Positions 23,486-32,815 are shown, counted from the stretch's first letter. The stretch: DNA of 46,750 nucleotides from an uncultured Holdemanella sp. (GCF_934754935.1 NZ_CAKVJB010000017.1:1-46750), one strand, 5' to 3'. Notes: generated by a model from the sequence alone, not told the origin. Made by a program: numbers and translations.

Positions 23486-24730
23486 ATGAATTTTATCGAA
23501 AAACATAGTAAAATTTTAGCCGTAAGCCTATGTCTATTGACTTCTGGTCCAATTGTTTCGACAATGTATGCCAAAGAAGTTCAACCAGGATGGCATGGTG
23601 AAGGCGCAGATCGTTATTATATTTTAGAATCAAATCGTCAAACAGCTACTGGTTTAACAAAAGTCGATAATGAACTTTACTATTTCAATAGTAAGGGTGA
23701 AATGCAGTTTGGTTGGCAAAATGTTTCTGATGAAACTTATTATTTCCAAGCAGATGGAACTGCAGCAACAGGTACTGTTACAATTCATGGCAGTGAATAC
23801 AATTTCCAAAAAGAAGGTATTCTTCTTCATGGTTGGAGTGAAGATGGTAAGTCATTCTACGATGAAAAAGGAAACAAGACTTCAACAAACTGGATTGAAG
23901 ACAATGGCGCAAAATATTATTTTGACGACAAAGGAAATTGCGTAACTGGTTGGCAAAAAATCGATGGCCAGGACTATTATTTTGGTGAAGATGGAAAGAT
24001 GGCTACAGGTCAATTTGATGTAGACGGAAAAACATATTTCACTGGGGAAGATGGAATCTTCCGTACTGGTTGGCAAGTAATCAACGGTCAGGATTATTAT
24101 TATGCAGAAAATGGTGAAGTCACTAAGAATCAATTCTTAGATATTGATGGAGCTAAATACGCATTCGATGAAAATGGTAATTTAATTAAGAATACCGAAA
24201 AAGATGGATATAAGATCGATGAAAATGGTGTTGCGACTGAAATAACTCCTTCTCAGGATTCTTCAACTCAAGACACTACAAGTACACCGGCTCAAAGTAC
24301 TACAACTAACACAAACACGAGCACAAGTACAAGTACAAATACTATACAAGCACCAACACAAAGCACAACAGGTGGTTCTACAAACAATAGTTACAACAAT
24401 AACTATGCACCATCGACTCCAAGTGTAAGTTCTTCAGCTATTGCTGCTGCAGCTTTAAATCAAGTGGGTGCGAGTCAAGATTGTACAATGTTAGTCACAA
24501 ATGCTTTAGCCGCTGTAGGAATTAATTTCCACGGTTCTCCTGAACAATATTTAAGTTTAGGACGCATTACATCAAGTCCAGTTGCAGGTGACATTATTGT
24601 TTATTCAGGTCACGTTGCGATTTATATTGGAAATGGAATGGCTGTTCATGGTGGATGGTTAGGTAACCAAACTGTAAAGGCATCTGTTTCATGTGGTAAT
24701 GCATTGATCGCATATGTTCATGTAGGTTAG
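23486..24730 (+). CDS. Secreted NlpC/P60-type hydrolase with wall-binding repeats
   Basis: 414 residues, exported. Signal peptide about 1-29 (cleavage near MYA/KEVQPG). Residues about 45-250 carry a series of choline-binding-like repeats of the GWQ...YYF...G type, several more than in the paralogue at 9497. A Ser/Thr/Gln/Asn-rich linker (about 255-315) leads to the catalytic domain, with likely C333 (SQDCTMLV), H376 (SGHVAIYIGNG) and a further H388. It should bind the wall and cut peptidoglycan peptides. Two ATG codons lie in a row (23483, 23486). I prefer the second, which gives better spacing from GAGGTG and the same MNF start as the paralogue. Confidence 0.88.
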   Translation: MNFIEKHSKILAVSLCLLTSGPIVSTMYAKEVQPGWHGEGADRYYILESNRQTATGLTKVDNELYYFNSKGEMQFGWQNVSDETYYFQADGTAATGTVTIHGSEYNFQKEGILLHGWSEDGKSFYDEKGNKTSTNWIEDNGAKYYFDDKGNCVTGWQKIDGQDYYFGEDGKMATGQFDVDGKTYFTGEDGIFRTGWQVINGQDYYYAENGEVTKNQFLDIDGAKYAFDENGNLIKNTEKDGYKIDENGVATEITPSQDSSTQDTTSTPAQSTTTNTNTSTSTSTNTIQAPTQSTTGGSTNNSYNNNYAPSTPSVSSSAIAAAALNQVGASQDCTMLVTNALAAVGINFHGSPEQYLSLGRITSSPVAGDIIVYSGHVAIYIGNGMAVHGGWLGNQTVKASVSCGNALIAYVHVG

Positions 24731-24753
24731 AATTCAATTCTAACCTTTTTTTT
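24725..24753 (+). terminator. Terminator after second NlpC/P60 gene
   Basis: Inverted repeat GGTTAGAATT/AATTCTAACC (24725-24745), then a run of eight T. The gene's stop codon lies in the left arm. Confidence 0.85.
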
Positions 24754-24797
24754 ATATTTGTGGTAAAATCAATAATATATTTTCAAGGAGGTCTTGT

Positions 24798-25997
24798 ATG
24801 AACTATATTCAAACGCAAAAATTTAGCGATGTCTATGTTTCTTGTAAAACCATGATGCCATTTCAACGAAATACAATTACAGCACTCAATGTACTTGTAT
24901 ATATGATGAAGGCAAAAACAGAAAAGATGGATTCCAAACAAAAACTAGCTTCGACTTTAAATCTAGCTTATGGAACGAAAATATCTTATGGATTAACTTC
25001 TTATGGAGATATGATTCAAGTGGATGTGCGTTTTCAATTTGTTCGTCCAGACTGGATTGAAGATGAGAATTATTTAGATAAAATCAAAGATATTATGGAT
25101 CAAGCTTTATTTCATTCGGTATTGGATGAAGAAAACTTCAAAGAGTCTGTATATTTATTGAAAAATAGATTATTAGCACAAATGGATGATCCAGCTAACT
25201 TATCTTGTATGTATGCCTTTGAAATGGCTCATGACAAGCATTCCATTTCAATTCCTGTACAGGGTAGTTTAAAAGATTTAGAAACACTTACATTAAAAGA
25301 TGTCAAACAAGTGTATACACTCTATATGGATATGGCGAAGCATTTCTATATTTGTGGATATGTAGATCAAGAATTATATGACTTTATTGATTCTTTGGAT
25401 TCGCATTGTCCTTTTATTTCCGAAAGAACATTGCTTCCAAAAGTGGAAACGAGTTATAAGACATTTGAAAAGGATATTTCTCAAACTTGTATTTCGCAAG
25501 TATATTCGACTGGTGTGGATATTTCAAGTGCAGACTATGAGGCAGAATTGATTTTATGTAGTATTCTAGGACAAAGTCAAAAGAATTTGATGTTTGATGA
25601 GATTCGTGAAAAGAATAGTCTTTGTTATTCGATAAGCTCATCGATTATTCGTTTTGATGGGGCGCTACTTGTTCATACGGGTGTAAATCGTAAAGATGTT
25701 ACTAAAGTATTGAATTTAATAGAAACACAAATTGATCGATTATTGAATATGGATTATGACGATGCCTATTTAGAAATTGCGAAAATGGGATTTAAAGATC
25801 GCCTTGTTGGAGGATTGGATCAACCACTCTCTTTAATTGCCCAAGCTTTTTTAGATGATTTGTTGCACCGTCAGCTTACAACGGAACAAAGAATTGAAAG
25901 AATTATGAAGGTGACAAAGGAAGATATTTCGCGTGTTGCCTTACAAATGAATTTGGCATCAGTAGCCATTGTTGCGGAGAACGAAAATGAATTATAA
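24798..25997 (+). CDS. M16-family peptidase-like protein (YmfF type)
   Basis: 399 residues. The overall pattern is that of the M16 zinc peptidase fold, but the HxxEH metal motif is absent from the N-terminal half. It should therefore be the non-catalytic partner of a two-protein M16 pair. The next gene supplies the active subunit. REKNSLCYSISSSIIRFDGALLVHTGV is the conserved substrate-binding part. The AAGGAGG before its ATG is strong. In Bacillus the equivalent pair is ymfF-ymfH; its role there is not well defined. Confidence 0.87.
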   Translation: MNYIQTQKFSDVYVSCKTMMPFQRNTITALNVLVYMMKAKTEKMDSKQKLASTLNLAYGTKISYGLTSYGDMIQVDVRFQFVRPDWIEDENYLDKIKDIMDQALFHSVLDEENFKESVYLLKNRLLAQMDDPANLSCMYAFEMAHDKHSISIPVQGSLKDLETLTLKDVKQVYTLYMDMAKHFYICGYVDQELYDFIDSLDSHCPFISERTLLPKVETSYKTFEKDISQTCISQVYSTGVDISSADYEAELILCSILGQSQKNLMFDEIREKNSLCYSISSSIIRFDGALLVHTGVNRKDVTKVLNLIETQIDRLLNMDYDDAYLEIAKMGFKDRLVGGLDQPLSLIAQAFLDDLLHRQLTTEQRIERIMKVTKEDISRVALQMNLASVAIVAENENEL

Positions 25998-27240
25998 TTT
26001 GGATTTAACGAAAGAAACTTTACCGAATGGCTTACAAGTTTTACTTGTGCATAAGCCAGATTATCAAAGATCACTCTTTCTTTTGGGGGCAATAGTTGGT
26101 GGTTTTGACATCAATCAAAATGTGGATGGAACACTTGTTCATCATAAGAGTGGTTTGGCTCATTATTTAGAGCATCAAATGTTTTATTTGGATGGAGAAG
26201 ATGTCAGTGAATTGTTTGCGGGTTTGCAGTGTTCGACAAATGCTTATACTTCATATACGGAAACGGCATTCTATTTTTCAACGACAGCGGATGTGAAACA
26301 ACCATTAAAGTTGTTGTTTGATTTTGTCGAGAATCTAGATGTGACAGACAAAACGATTGAAAAAGAAAAGGGTATTATTCTAAGTGAATATGATATGTAT
26401 CAACAATCGCCTGAACAGCGTCTATATAAAGAGACTTTAATCTCTTTATATAAGAATCATCCGATGAAAGTAGATGTATTAGGATCTAAGGAAGATATTC
26501 AGAATATGGGTATGGAAGATCTTAAACAATTTTATGAATTGAATTATGATCCAAGTAAATTGTGCCTTGTAGGTATCACTGGAAAAGATACAAATGAAAT
26601 TATGGATTGGATCAAAGAATGTCAAAAGGGTGTTAAGAGTAAGTGTGATAAAGAGATTTCACGTGTTTTTAAAGAGGAACCGATTGAAGTCAACCGTAAA
26701 GAATTTGTGGATACCATGGATATTTCTCAGCCTTTTGTGTGTGTTGGATTTAAAATGAAGCCTTGTTCAAATGTTATTGAGAGTATTGAAAAGGATTTTG
26801 CGGTAAATATGTGGCTAGATTCTTTAATGGGGCCTTTGAATCCTAACTTTCAAGAATGGCTGGATCAAAGAATCTTTACGCAATTTGTAGGAGCAGAAGC
26901 TGATTTTACGACAGATCATAGTTATGTTTTATTTTATGCACAAACGACGAATCCAGAGGCTTTTATAGAGCTTGTAAAAGAGCAGGTGAAGAAGAAAACA
27001 ATATCGAATGAAGATTATCAATCTTTGCGTGCGCAGGCGGTAGCGAATAATTTAAGAGGCTTAAATCATTTTGATGGTTTGGCTAATGATTTATTAAGAA
27101 GTCATTTTGAAAATTTTGATTATATGGATAGTTTAGAGCGCATTCAAAAGATGTCTTTAGAAAAGGTTCTTTCTTATTTAGAGGATTTAGACTTCTCAAA
27201 TGTATGTGTGACAAAAATTCTTCCGAATGACTCTATCTGA
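25987..27240 (+). CDS. M16 zinc peptidase (YmfH type)
   Basis: 417 residues. The inverted zinc motif HYLEH lies at about 60-64 (LAHYLEHQMF), and the downstream ligand Glu is in EKEKGIILSEYDMYQQSPEQR. It should be the active subunit working with the YmfF-like protein encoded just before. I chose ATG 25987, which overlaps the preceding stop by 11 nt and has GGAG upstream, over 25969. No signal peptide is visible, so the pair acts in the cytoplasm. Related pairs process ribosomally made peptides, but no precursor is seen near here. Confidence 0.9.
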   Translation: MNYNLDLTKETLPNGLQVLLVHKPDYQRSLFLLGAIVGGFDINQNVDGTLVHHKSGLAHYLEHQMFYLDGEDVSELFAGLQCSTNAYTSYTETAFYFSTTADVKQPLKLLFDFVENLDVTDKTIEKEKGIILSEYDMYQQSPEQRLYKETLISLYKNHPMKVDVLGSKEDIQNMGMEDLKQFYELNYDPSKLCLVGITGKDTNEIMDWIKECQKGVKSKCDKEISRVFKEEPIEVNRKEFVDTMDISQPFVCVGFKMKPCSNVIESIEKDFAVNMWLDSLMGPLNPNFQEWLDQRIFTQFVGAEADFTTDHSYVLFYAQTTNPEAFIELVKEQVKKKTISNEDYQSLRAQAVANNLRGLNHFDGLANDLLRSHFENFDYMDSLERIQKMSLEKVLSYLEDLDFSNVCVTKILPNDSI

Positions 27241-27302
27241 TCTAATTTGCGTTATTTTTGTCAAATTAGAGGCTGAAAACAATAGAAATATGTACAAAAT
27301 AG

Positions 27303-27333
27303 CGACCTATAGACGAAATAGGTCGTTTGTTTT
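27303..27333 (+). terminator. Terminator after the M16 pair
   Basis: Stem CGACCTAT/ATAGGTCG (27303-27310 with 27318-27325) with a 7-nt loop and a TTTGTTTT tail. A second 9-bp inverted repeat (TCTAATTTG/CAAATTAGA, 27241-27249 with 27262-27270) lies just after the stop and has no T tail. Confidence 0.8.
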
Positions 27334-27355
27334 ATATAAGGGATGTTTGTACAAT
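27327..27355 (+). promoter_or_regulatory. Promoter of ssb-like gene
   Basis: TTGTTT (27327-27332), 17-bp spacer, TACAAT (27350-27355). The -35 overlaps the terminator tail. A 12-codon frame (27370-27408) ends over the ssb ribosome site; it may be a leader peptide or chance. Confidence 0.6.
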
Positions 27356-27414
27356 ACATTTGAAGAAGGATGGTGATGAAAATGGTGGTCAGAATTGAAG
27401 GAGGATAATCAATT

Positions 27415-27723
27415 ATGAATGCGTTTAGTATCGTGGGGAAAATTACGGAAATGCCTGTTTTAAAGGAAACAACAAATGGTTTGAAGACTTGTGAGCTTCC
27501 TGTTAGGGTGCAGCGTAACTTTCCAAATTCGGATGGAGTTTATGAAAATGATGATATGGTCATTGAAGTATGGCGAGGGCTAGCAGAAACGGTAAGTGCT
27601 TCGTGTAAAATTGGTGATTATGTAGGAATCAATGGTCGTATTCATTCGCGTAAATACCAAAAGGATGAAAAGGTATACTTAAACTATGGCTTTGTAGCTG
27701 AAAAAATTGATTTTTTACGTTAG
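27415..27723 (+). CDS. Short single-stranded DNA-binding protein
   Basis: 102 residues: an OB-fold only (NAFSIVGKITEMP... VIEVWRGLAETV... GDYVGINGRIHSRKYQ) with no acidic C-terminal tail of the DDDIPF kind. That makes it a short SSB like SsbB/YwpH or a PriB-like protein rather than the main replication SSB, which is normally longer and next to rpsF/rpsR. It may act in DNA uptake, recombination or a mobile-element context, but nothing nearby tells which. GGAGGATA precedes the ATG. Confidence 0.8.
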   Translation: MNAFSIVGKITEMPVLKETTNGLKTCELPVRVQRNFPNSDGVYENDDMVIEVWRGLAETVSASCKIGDYVGINGRIHSRKYQKDEKVYLNYGFVAEKIDFLR

Positions 27724-27763
27724 TAAAATAAAGAGAAATACACAAAATAAGAAAACACATCCA

Positions 27764-27797
27764 CAAAAAAAGAAGCGAATCAAATCGCTTCTTTCTT
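27764..27797. terminator. Bidirectional terminator between ssb and rpsD
   Basis: Stem AAGAAGCGA/TCGCTTCTT (27770-27778 with 27785-27793) has an A run on the left and T-rich sequence on the right, so it works in both directions. Confidence 0.85.
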
Positions 27798-27812
27798 TTA
27801 TCATGTCTAAGA

Positions 27813-28421
27813 TTAACGGTTGTAGAATTCTACTACTAACAATTCGTTGATTTCTTGAGCTGTGAATAGTTCTTTACGTTCTGGGTAACGAACATAAGTA
27901 CCTTTCTTAGCATCTTTGTTTACTTCTACGAAATCAACAGTTGCTGTTGCAGCTTCTAAAGCTTCGTTAATTACGCTTAAGTTTTTAGCGCGTTCACGGA
28001 TTTCGATAACTTGTCCTGGTTTTACTTGGAAACTAGGGATATCTACTTTCTTACCATCTACTAATACGTGTCCGTGGTTTACTAACTGACGGCTAGCACG
28101 ACGAGTACGTGCAAATCCCATACGATAAACGATGTTATCTAAACGAGATTCTAACATTACTAAGAAGTTTTCACCAGCTGAACCAGCTTTTTTACTTGCT
28201 TTTAAGTAAGTGTTGTAGAATTGTTTTTCACTTAATTGGTAAGTGTGACGAATTCTTTGTTTTTCTTGTAATTGGATACCGTAGTTTGTTAATTTTGGAC
28301 GACGAGGTGAACCGTGTTGTCCTGGAATAGTATCACGACGAGTTAATTCTTCACCAGTTTCTAAAACTGAGAAACCAAGACGACGAGACTTTTTCCAAAT
28401 GCTTCCTGTGTTTCTTGACAT
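27813..28421 (-). CDS. rpsD: 30S ribosomal protein S4
   Basis: 202 residues, normal for Firmicutes. S4 binds 16S rRNA early in assembly and, in many bacteria, represses its own message. The N-terminus MSRNTGSIWKKSRRLGFSVLETGEEL, the LLVMLESRLDNIVYRMGFARTRRASRQLVNHGHVLVDGKKV S4-type RNA-binding domain (about 90-150) and the final VVEFYNR are all typical. There are no cysteines in a zinc site, so this is the zinc-free form. It is a single-gene unit with AGGAGGA, a structured leader and its own promoter. Confidence 0.98.
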   Translation of the reverse strand: MSRNTGSIWKKSRRLGFSVLETGEELTRRDTIPGQHGSPRRPKLTNYGIQLQEKQRIRHTYQLSEKQFYNTYLKASKKAGSAGENFLVMLESRLDNIVYRMGFARTRRASRQLVNHGHVLVDGKKVDIPSFQVKPGQVIEIRERAKNLSVINEALEAATATVDFVEVNKDAKKGTYVRYPERKELFTAQEINELLVVEFYNR

Positions 28422-28435
28422 AATTTTTCCTCCTA

Positions 28436-28590
28436 TTGTTTTATATCATTCATAAAACAATAACAGTACAAATCTTTAAAGGCTGTGTTAACAATGATAC
28501 TTTCCGCTATCAGCTATTAGCTTACTCATATCGCTTAGTGCTGTAACGCATATCCTTTAACTTTGTATGCTGCTATCAATTTATGCTTAT
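28436..28590 (-). ncRNA. Ribosomal S4 leader (autoregulatory mRNA structure)
   Basis: The about 160-nt rpsD leader is highly structured. UUAAAGG near the start (rc of 28554-28560) can pair with CCUUUAA further on (rc of 28476-28482), and several local stems (AGCUAAUAGCU, GAUAGC) lie between. Position and shape fit the Firmicute S4 leader, in which S4 binds a pseudoknot to repress translation. I cannot score it against a covariance model. Confidence 0.7.
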
Positions 28591-28592
28591 GT

Positions 28593-28621
28593 ATCATATC
28601 AAAGAACATTAATAAAATCAA
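28593..28621 (-). promoter_or_regulatory. Promoter of rpsD
   Basis: On the minus strand: TTGATT (28616-28621), 17-bp spacer, TATGAT (28593-28598). It lies directly before the structured leader. Confidence 0.75.
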
Positions 28622-28651
28622 GAAAATGATGCAATGATTTTGAAGTTTTGC

Positions 28652-28657
28652 TATAAT
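28652..28657 (+). promoter_or_regulatory. -10 box of ezrA
   Basis: A perfect TATAAT 28-33 bp before the ATG at 28685; AAGGAGG follows at 28671. The -35 at 17 bp (ATGCAA) is weak. Confidence 0.6.
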
Positions 28658-28684
28658 AAGAATGGTTTGCAAGGAGGTACCACT

Positions 28685-30460
28685 ATGGATAGTGTTTTGA
28701 ATTTCTTTCGATCAGTATACGCATTCATAAAAAATCAACTTTCTGTGACTGTAATCATCTATCTTTGCATAGCGATTTTAGTCTTGATCTTGGTTTGGAT
28801 CATTATGCGTATGATCAAACGCAAAAAGGCGTCGAAACGACTTTCAGATCTTGAAATTGAAATGAATGAAATTCGTAACAATTCCTTGGCCTATAAGTTC
28901 AACAAAGCATCAGCTTTCGCAAGAGTGAATGATGATATCATGGATAAAGTTAAAAAATTAACTCCAAAATATGATACTTGTCAAAATAACTTGAGTGCAT
29001 GTGATGATTTGTTCAATGAAGCAGATGATTATGTTTCTAGACATCGTTTACGCAAGTCTATGCGTGCAATGGATGATTTAGAAACAATGATGGATGAAAC
29101 AAAAGAAAGAATTCGTATTGTTACGCAATCTTTGGATCACATCTTAGCTCGTGAAACAGAAGTTCGTGAATCGGCAAATGCTTTAAAGGAGCGTTTCCGT
29201 AATGTGAAAACTGTTTATCAAGATAATCGTTCTTCATTCTATGGATCTGTGAATTATGTAGATTCATGTTTAGAGGAAATCGAAAATGAATTCTCTAATT
29301 TTGAAGAATGGATGTTTGCTTCTGAATTTAATAAGGCGAAGGAAGAACAAGAAAAAATCTCAAAAATGGTGGATGAGATCAGCTCTAAAATTGCAGCCTT
29401 CCCTGGACTCTATGAAAAGGCCAAAAATGTATTGCCTCGTGCAATCAACGAAGTTCGTTTGCACATCAAGGAATTACAAGAAAAAGATATCGACTTATCT
29501 TATTTAGAACCAGAAGAAAAATTAACAACCATTCAAAATGCATTGGCAAGTACAATTGATCAATTGGATGCTGGTGAATTTGAATTGGCACAAGAAAACT
29601 TGGAAATCATTGGAGATCACATCTTAGCTTTACAGGACGATGTGACAAATGAAAAACAGGCATATGAAGAAATTCATGTGAGTCTTCAATCAAATTTAGA
29701 TATTGTTAATGTCATTGGTCAGGAACTTGAGGAAATCATGGCACTTTATGCCAACATCAAAGACCGTTTTGGTTTAGAGGATTGGACACACCGTTTCTCT
29801 TTGGCAAAAATCCAAATGGAAGATTTAGAAAAGCGTCGTGATGAAATTCAAAATGAATTGAAACAAAATCAACGTCCAAGCGTAGATGTAGTTCATGGTT
29901 ATCGTAAATTTTCAGAAGATGTTAATGAATTCCACGATCAAGTCAAGGATATGAAAGAAATGCTAGTGGGAGCAAGTAGTGATGAATCACGTGCTAAAAA
30001 ACAATTGACTAAGTTACAATTGATTTTAAATGAAGTGCGTCTAAATACAGTAACACGTCATTTACCTAGTATTTCATCTCAATTTTCTGCAGATTTAAAA
30101 GAAGGCGAACGCTTGATTCAACGTGTTCGTGTCGTGTTGGATCACTCACCATTAGATGTACAAACATTAAATGCAGATTTGCAGGATGCCATCGACTTTG
30201 TATATAAGTTATACAATAACGCAAACAATTTAGTCGGTGTTGCCGTTATGGTAGAAAATGCGATTGTGTTTGGTAACCGTTTCCGTAGTACGCATGCACA
30301 AATGGATTCGGATTTAACTCGTGCAGAGTTATGCTTCCAAAATGGAGAATATACTCGTGCACTTAAGATTGCGATTCAGGCAATCGAAAACATGCACCCA
30401 GGAATTTATGAGAAATTAGTTGCTCAAAAAGATCCTGCTGTTATGAATCAGGTGCAGTAA
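28685..30460 (+). CDS. ezrA: Septation ring formation regulator EzrA
   Basis: 591 residues, slightly longer than Bacillus EzrA (about 560). A short outer N-terminus leads into one membrane helix (about 20-43), then a basic stretch RMIKRKKASKRL and a long, almost wholly helical, coiled-coil cytoplasmic part. EzrA binds FtsZ and membrane proteins and keeps Z-rings to midcell. I chose ATG 28685 (MDSVLNFF) with AAGGAGG before it, over 28634. The order ezrA-cysteine desulfurase-thiI is the same as in Bacillus, which supports the call. Confidence 0.93.
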   Translation: MDSVLNFFRSVYAFIKNQLSVTVIIYLCIAILVLILVWIIMRMIKRKKASKRLSDLEIEMNEIRNNSLAYKFNKASAFARVNDDIMDKVKKLTPKYDTCQNNLSACDDLFNEADDYVSRHRLRKSMRAMDDLETMMDETKERIRIVTQSLDHILARETEVRESANALKERFRNVKTVYQDNRSSFYGSVNYVDSCLEEIENEFSNFEEWMFASEFNKAKEEQEKISKMVDEISSKIAAFPGLYEKAKNVLPRAINEVRLHIKELQEKDIDLSYLEPEEKLTTIQNALASTIDQLDAGEFELAQENLEIIGDHILALQDDVTNEKQAYEEIHVSLQSNLDIVNVIGQELEEIMALYANIKDRFGLEDWTHRFSLAKIQMEDLEKRRDEIQNELKQNQRPSVDVVHGYRKFSEDVNEFHDQVKDMKEMLVGASSDESRAKKQLTKLQLILNEVRLNTVTRHLPSISSQFSADLKEGERLIQRVRVVLDHSPLDVQTLNADLQDAIDFVYKLYNNANNLVGVAVMVENAIVFGNRFRSTHAQMDSDLTRAELCFQNGEYTRALKIAIQAIENMHPGIYEKLVAQKDPAVMNQVQ

Positions 30461-31590
30461 TGATTTATTTTGATAATGCTTCGACAACCTCTGTGCGTAC
30501 AGAGGTTCGTCGTGTTTATGGGCAAATGTTAGAAACTTGCTATGGCAATCCAGATAGTTTGCATGCGGCTGGACGTCAGGCAAGTACGCTCATGGAAAAG
30601 AGTCGATCAAACATCGCTTCTATGCTTCATGTAGATCCAAGTGAAATCATTTTTACTTCAGCAGCTAGTGAATCCAATACATTGGCTATTGTTGGATACG
30701 CCTTGGCAAATGAACATAGAGGTCATCATGTACTAACAAGTAATGTTGAACATTCAAGTGTTCGTCATGCGATGGAATTTTTAAAGCGTTTTGGCTTTGA
30801 AGTAGAATTCCTTCCAATTAATGAAGAAGGTATTGTAACACCGGAATGTTTAAAAGCGCATATGCGTAAAGATACAATTTTAGTTTCTGTTATGCATGTG
30901 AATAATGAAATGGGAGCTATCAATCCTATTTTAGAATTGGAGAAAATTGTACATCAAAATCCAATTTGTGTTTATCATGTGGATTGTGTACAAAGCTTTT
31001 CGAAAATTGATATTCCTTTCGATAAATTAGATATGGCAACCATTTCGGCACATAAGATCCATGGACTAAAGGGAAGTGCCATTTTAATGAAGAAAAAGAA
31101 GATTCAGCTTGTACCAATTATTCAAGGTGGGCAACAAGAACAAGGTCTTCGTGGAGGAACAGAGAATGCACCGGCCAATATTGTTTTGGCAAAAACGATT
31201 CGTTTGGCTTTAGAAGAACAATCTAGTGCGTATGCTCATGTTTCAAAAATCAATCAATATTTGCGTGAAGAATTGTCTAAAATCGATGGTGCACACATTC
31301 ATTCACCTTTGAGTGCGATTCCATATATTCTAAATATTTCATTTGATCAAATCACAAGTGAAGTTTTATTGAATGCTTTGGATCAGAAGGGAATTTGTGT
31401 ATCCGCAAAGAGTACTTGTTCTTCACAAAATACCAATGCTTCTGAAGTTTTATTGGCTATGCACAAATCGGAATTTGATGCGACACATGGAATTCGCTTA
31501 TCTTTTTCTTATGAGAATACTTTGGAAGAGGCAAAATATTTTATAGAAACATGTAAGGAGATTATAGAGAATTATGGCTTATCGTTATAA
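30460..31590 (+). CDS. Cysteine desulfurase (NifS/IscS type)
   Basis: 376 residues, PLP enzyme of aminotransferase class V. The PLP lysine is K199 (ISAHKIHGLKG) and the persulfide cysteine is C320 (SAKSTCSSQ). YFDNASTT at the N-terminus and HVDCVQSF at the cofactor site are further marks. The start shares one base with the ezrA stop, and the 3' end overlaps thiI by 17 nt. Such a desulfurase beside thiI (Bacillus nifZ) donates sulfur to ThiI for 4-thiouridine in tRNA. Confidence 0.95.
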   Translation: MIYFDNASTTSVRTEVRRVYGQMLETCYGNPDSLHAAGRQASTLMEKSRSNIASMLHVDPSEIIFTSAASESNTLAIVGYALANEHRGHHVLTSNVEHSSVRHAMEFLKRFGFEVEFLPINEEGIVTPECLKAHMRKDTILVSVMHVNNEMGAINPILELEKIVHQNPICVYHVDCVQSFSKIDIPFDKLDMATISAHKIHGLKGSAILMKKKKIQLVPIIQGGQQEQGLRGGTENAPANIVLAKTIRLALEEQSSAYAHVSKINQYLREELSKIDGAHIHSPLSAIPYILNISFDQITSEVLLNALDQKGICVSAKSTCSSQNTNASEVLLAMHKSEFDATHGIRLSFSYENTLEEAKYFIETCKEIIENYGLSL

Positions 31591-32764
31591 TCATATCTTG
31601 ATTCGTTATGGCGAATTGAGTTTAAAAGGAAAAAACCGTAACAACTTTATTAAGGCGCTTTATGATAATGTTCGTAAGGCTTTAAAAGCATTTCCAACAT
31701 TAGAGTTTGAAAAACAACATGATCGTATGTATATTTACCTTCATGATGAAGATTCTAAGCAGGTTAGTGACATTTTAGCGAAAGTATTTGGAATTTCATC
31801 TTTCTCATTGGCTATTAAAGTGGAACCAGATTTAGATCAAATCATTGATGCTTGTTATGAATCTTTAGATTTAACAACGCCAAAAACATTTAAGGTAGCT
31901 GCACGTCGTAGCGATAAATTATTCCCTTATATTTCGGATGAAATTAATCGTAAGGTAGCCACTAAAATTTTAAAGAACAGTGACTGGAAAGTAGATGTGC
32001 ATAATCCGGATGTTAAAATTGTTGTTGAAGTTCACCAAGATGCAGCCTATATTATGACAGATCGTATTCAAGGGGCTGGTGGATATCCAGTTGGTGTTGG
32101 TGGAAAGGCCATGGTTTTATTGAGTGGCGGAATTGATTCTCCAGTTGCCTGCTACTTAATGATGAAGCGTGGTGTACATATTGAATGTATTCACTATGCA
32201 TCTCCTCCATATACTTCACAAAATGCACAAGAAAAAGTTATGGAACTGGCAAGACTTGTATCTGGTTATCAAGGTGATGTTTTAGTTCATGTTGTTCCAT
32301 TTACAGATCTTCAATTGGCAATCTATCAAAATGCGGATGAAAGTTATGCAATCACATTGATGCGTCGTATGATGATGCGTATTGCAACAGGTCTAGCTCA
32401 AAAAAGACATGCGCAAGCAATCGCTACTGGTGAGTCAATTGGTCAGGTCGCAAGTCAAACATTAGAAAGTATGCTTGCAATCAATGATGTCACAAACATG
32501 CCAATTATTCGTCCAGTTGTTTGTATGGATAAAGTTGAGATTATTAATCTATCTAAAAAGATTGGAACCTATGAAACAAGTATTCTTCCTTATGAAGATT
32601 GTTGTACGATCTTTACACCTAAAAATCCAGTCACAAAACCTCGTGTTGATAAATGCGAAAAATATGAGGGAAAATGGGATTTTGACAAGATGGTACAAGA
32701 TTGTATAGATAATACAGAAGATATTTGGGTACATCCAGTTAAGGTTGAAGAAGATTTATTCTAA
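31574..32764 (+). CDS. thiI: tRNA 4-thiouridine synthase ThiI
   Basis: 396 residues. N-terminal ferredoxin-like and THUMP domains (about 1-165, with RYGELSLKGKNR) bind tRNA. The PP-loop ATPase follows, with SGGIDS at 184-189. It has no C-terminal rhodanese domain, the short form usual in Firmicutes. Cysteines in EDCCTIFTPKNPVTKP may help sulfur transfer. It thiolates U8 of tRNA using sulfur from the adjacent desulfurase. A terminator follows at once. Confidence 0.96.
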   Translation: MAYRYNHILIRYGELSLKGKNRNNFIKALYDNVRKALKAFPTLEFEKQHDRMYIYLHDEDSKQVSDILAKVFGISSFSLAIKVEPDLDQIIDACYESLDLTTPKTFKVAARRSDKLFPYISDEINRKVATKILKNSDWKVDVHNPDVKIVVEVHQDAAYIMTDRIQGAGGYPVGVGGKAMVLLSGGIDSPVACYLMMKRGVHIECIHYASPPYTSQNAQEKVMELARLVSGYQGDVLVHVVPFTDLQLAIYQNADESYAITLMRRMMMRIATGLAQKRHAQAIATGESIGQVASQTLESMLAINDVTNMPIIRPVVCMDKVEIINLSKKIGTYETSILPYEDCCTIFTPKNPVTKPRVDKCEKYEGKWDFDKMVQDCIDNTEDIWVHPVKVEEDLF

Positions 32765-32799
32765 GAGAAGTGAAAATTAAGCACTTCTCTTTTTCTTTT
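32764..32799 (+). terminator. Terminator after thiI
   Basis: Stem AGAGAAGTG/CACTTCTCT (32764-32772 with 32782-32790), 9-nt loop, tail TTTTCTTTT. Confidence 0.87.
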
Positions 32800-32800
32800 A

Positions 32801-32809
32801 TGTTATAAT
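32801..32809 (+). promoter_or_regulatory. Extended -10 right before an ATG without ribosome site
   Basis: TG-T-TATAAT (32801-32809) ends 6 bp before the ATG at 32816, so the RNA should start at or next to the start codon. No Shine-Dalgarno sequence lies in between. Confidence 0.6.
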
Positions 32810-32815
32810 CTTTCT

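Noticed and set aside
27241..27270. Terminator directly after the M16 gene
   Set aside because: The 9-bp inverted repeat has a 12-nt loop and no T tail; the hairpin at 27303-27333 is the better terminator.
27370..27408. 12-codon leader peptide before ssb
   Set aside because: Has an upstream AAGAAGG and ends over the ssb ribosome site, but is too short and without a codon pattern to claim as a gene.
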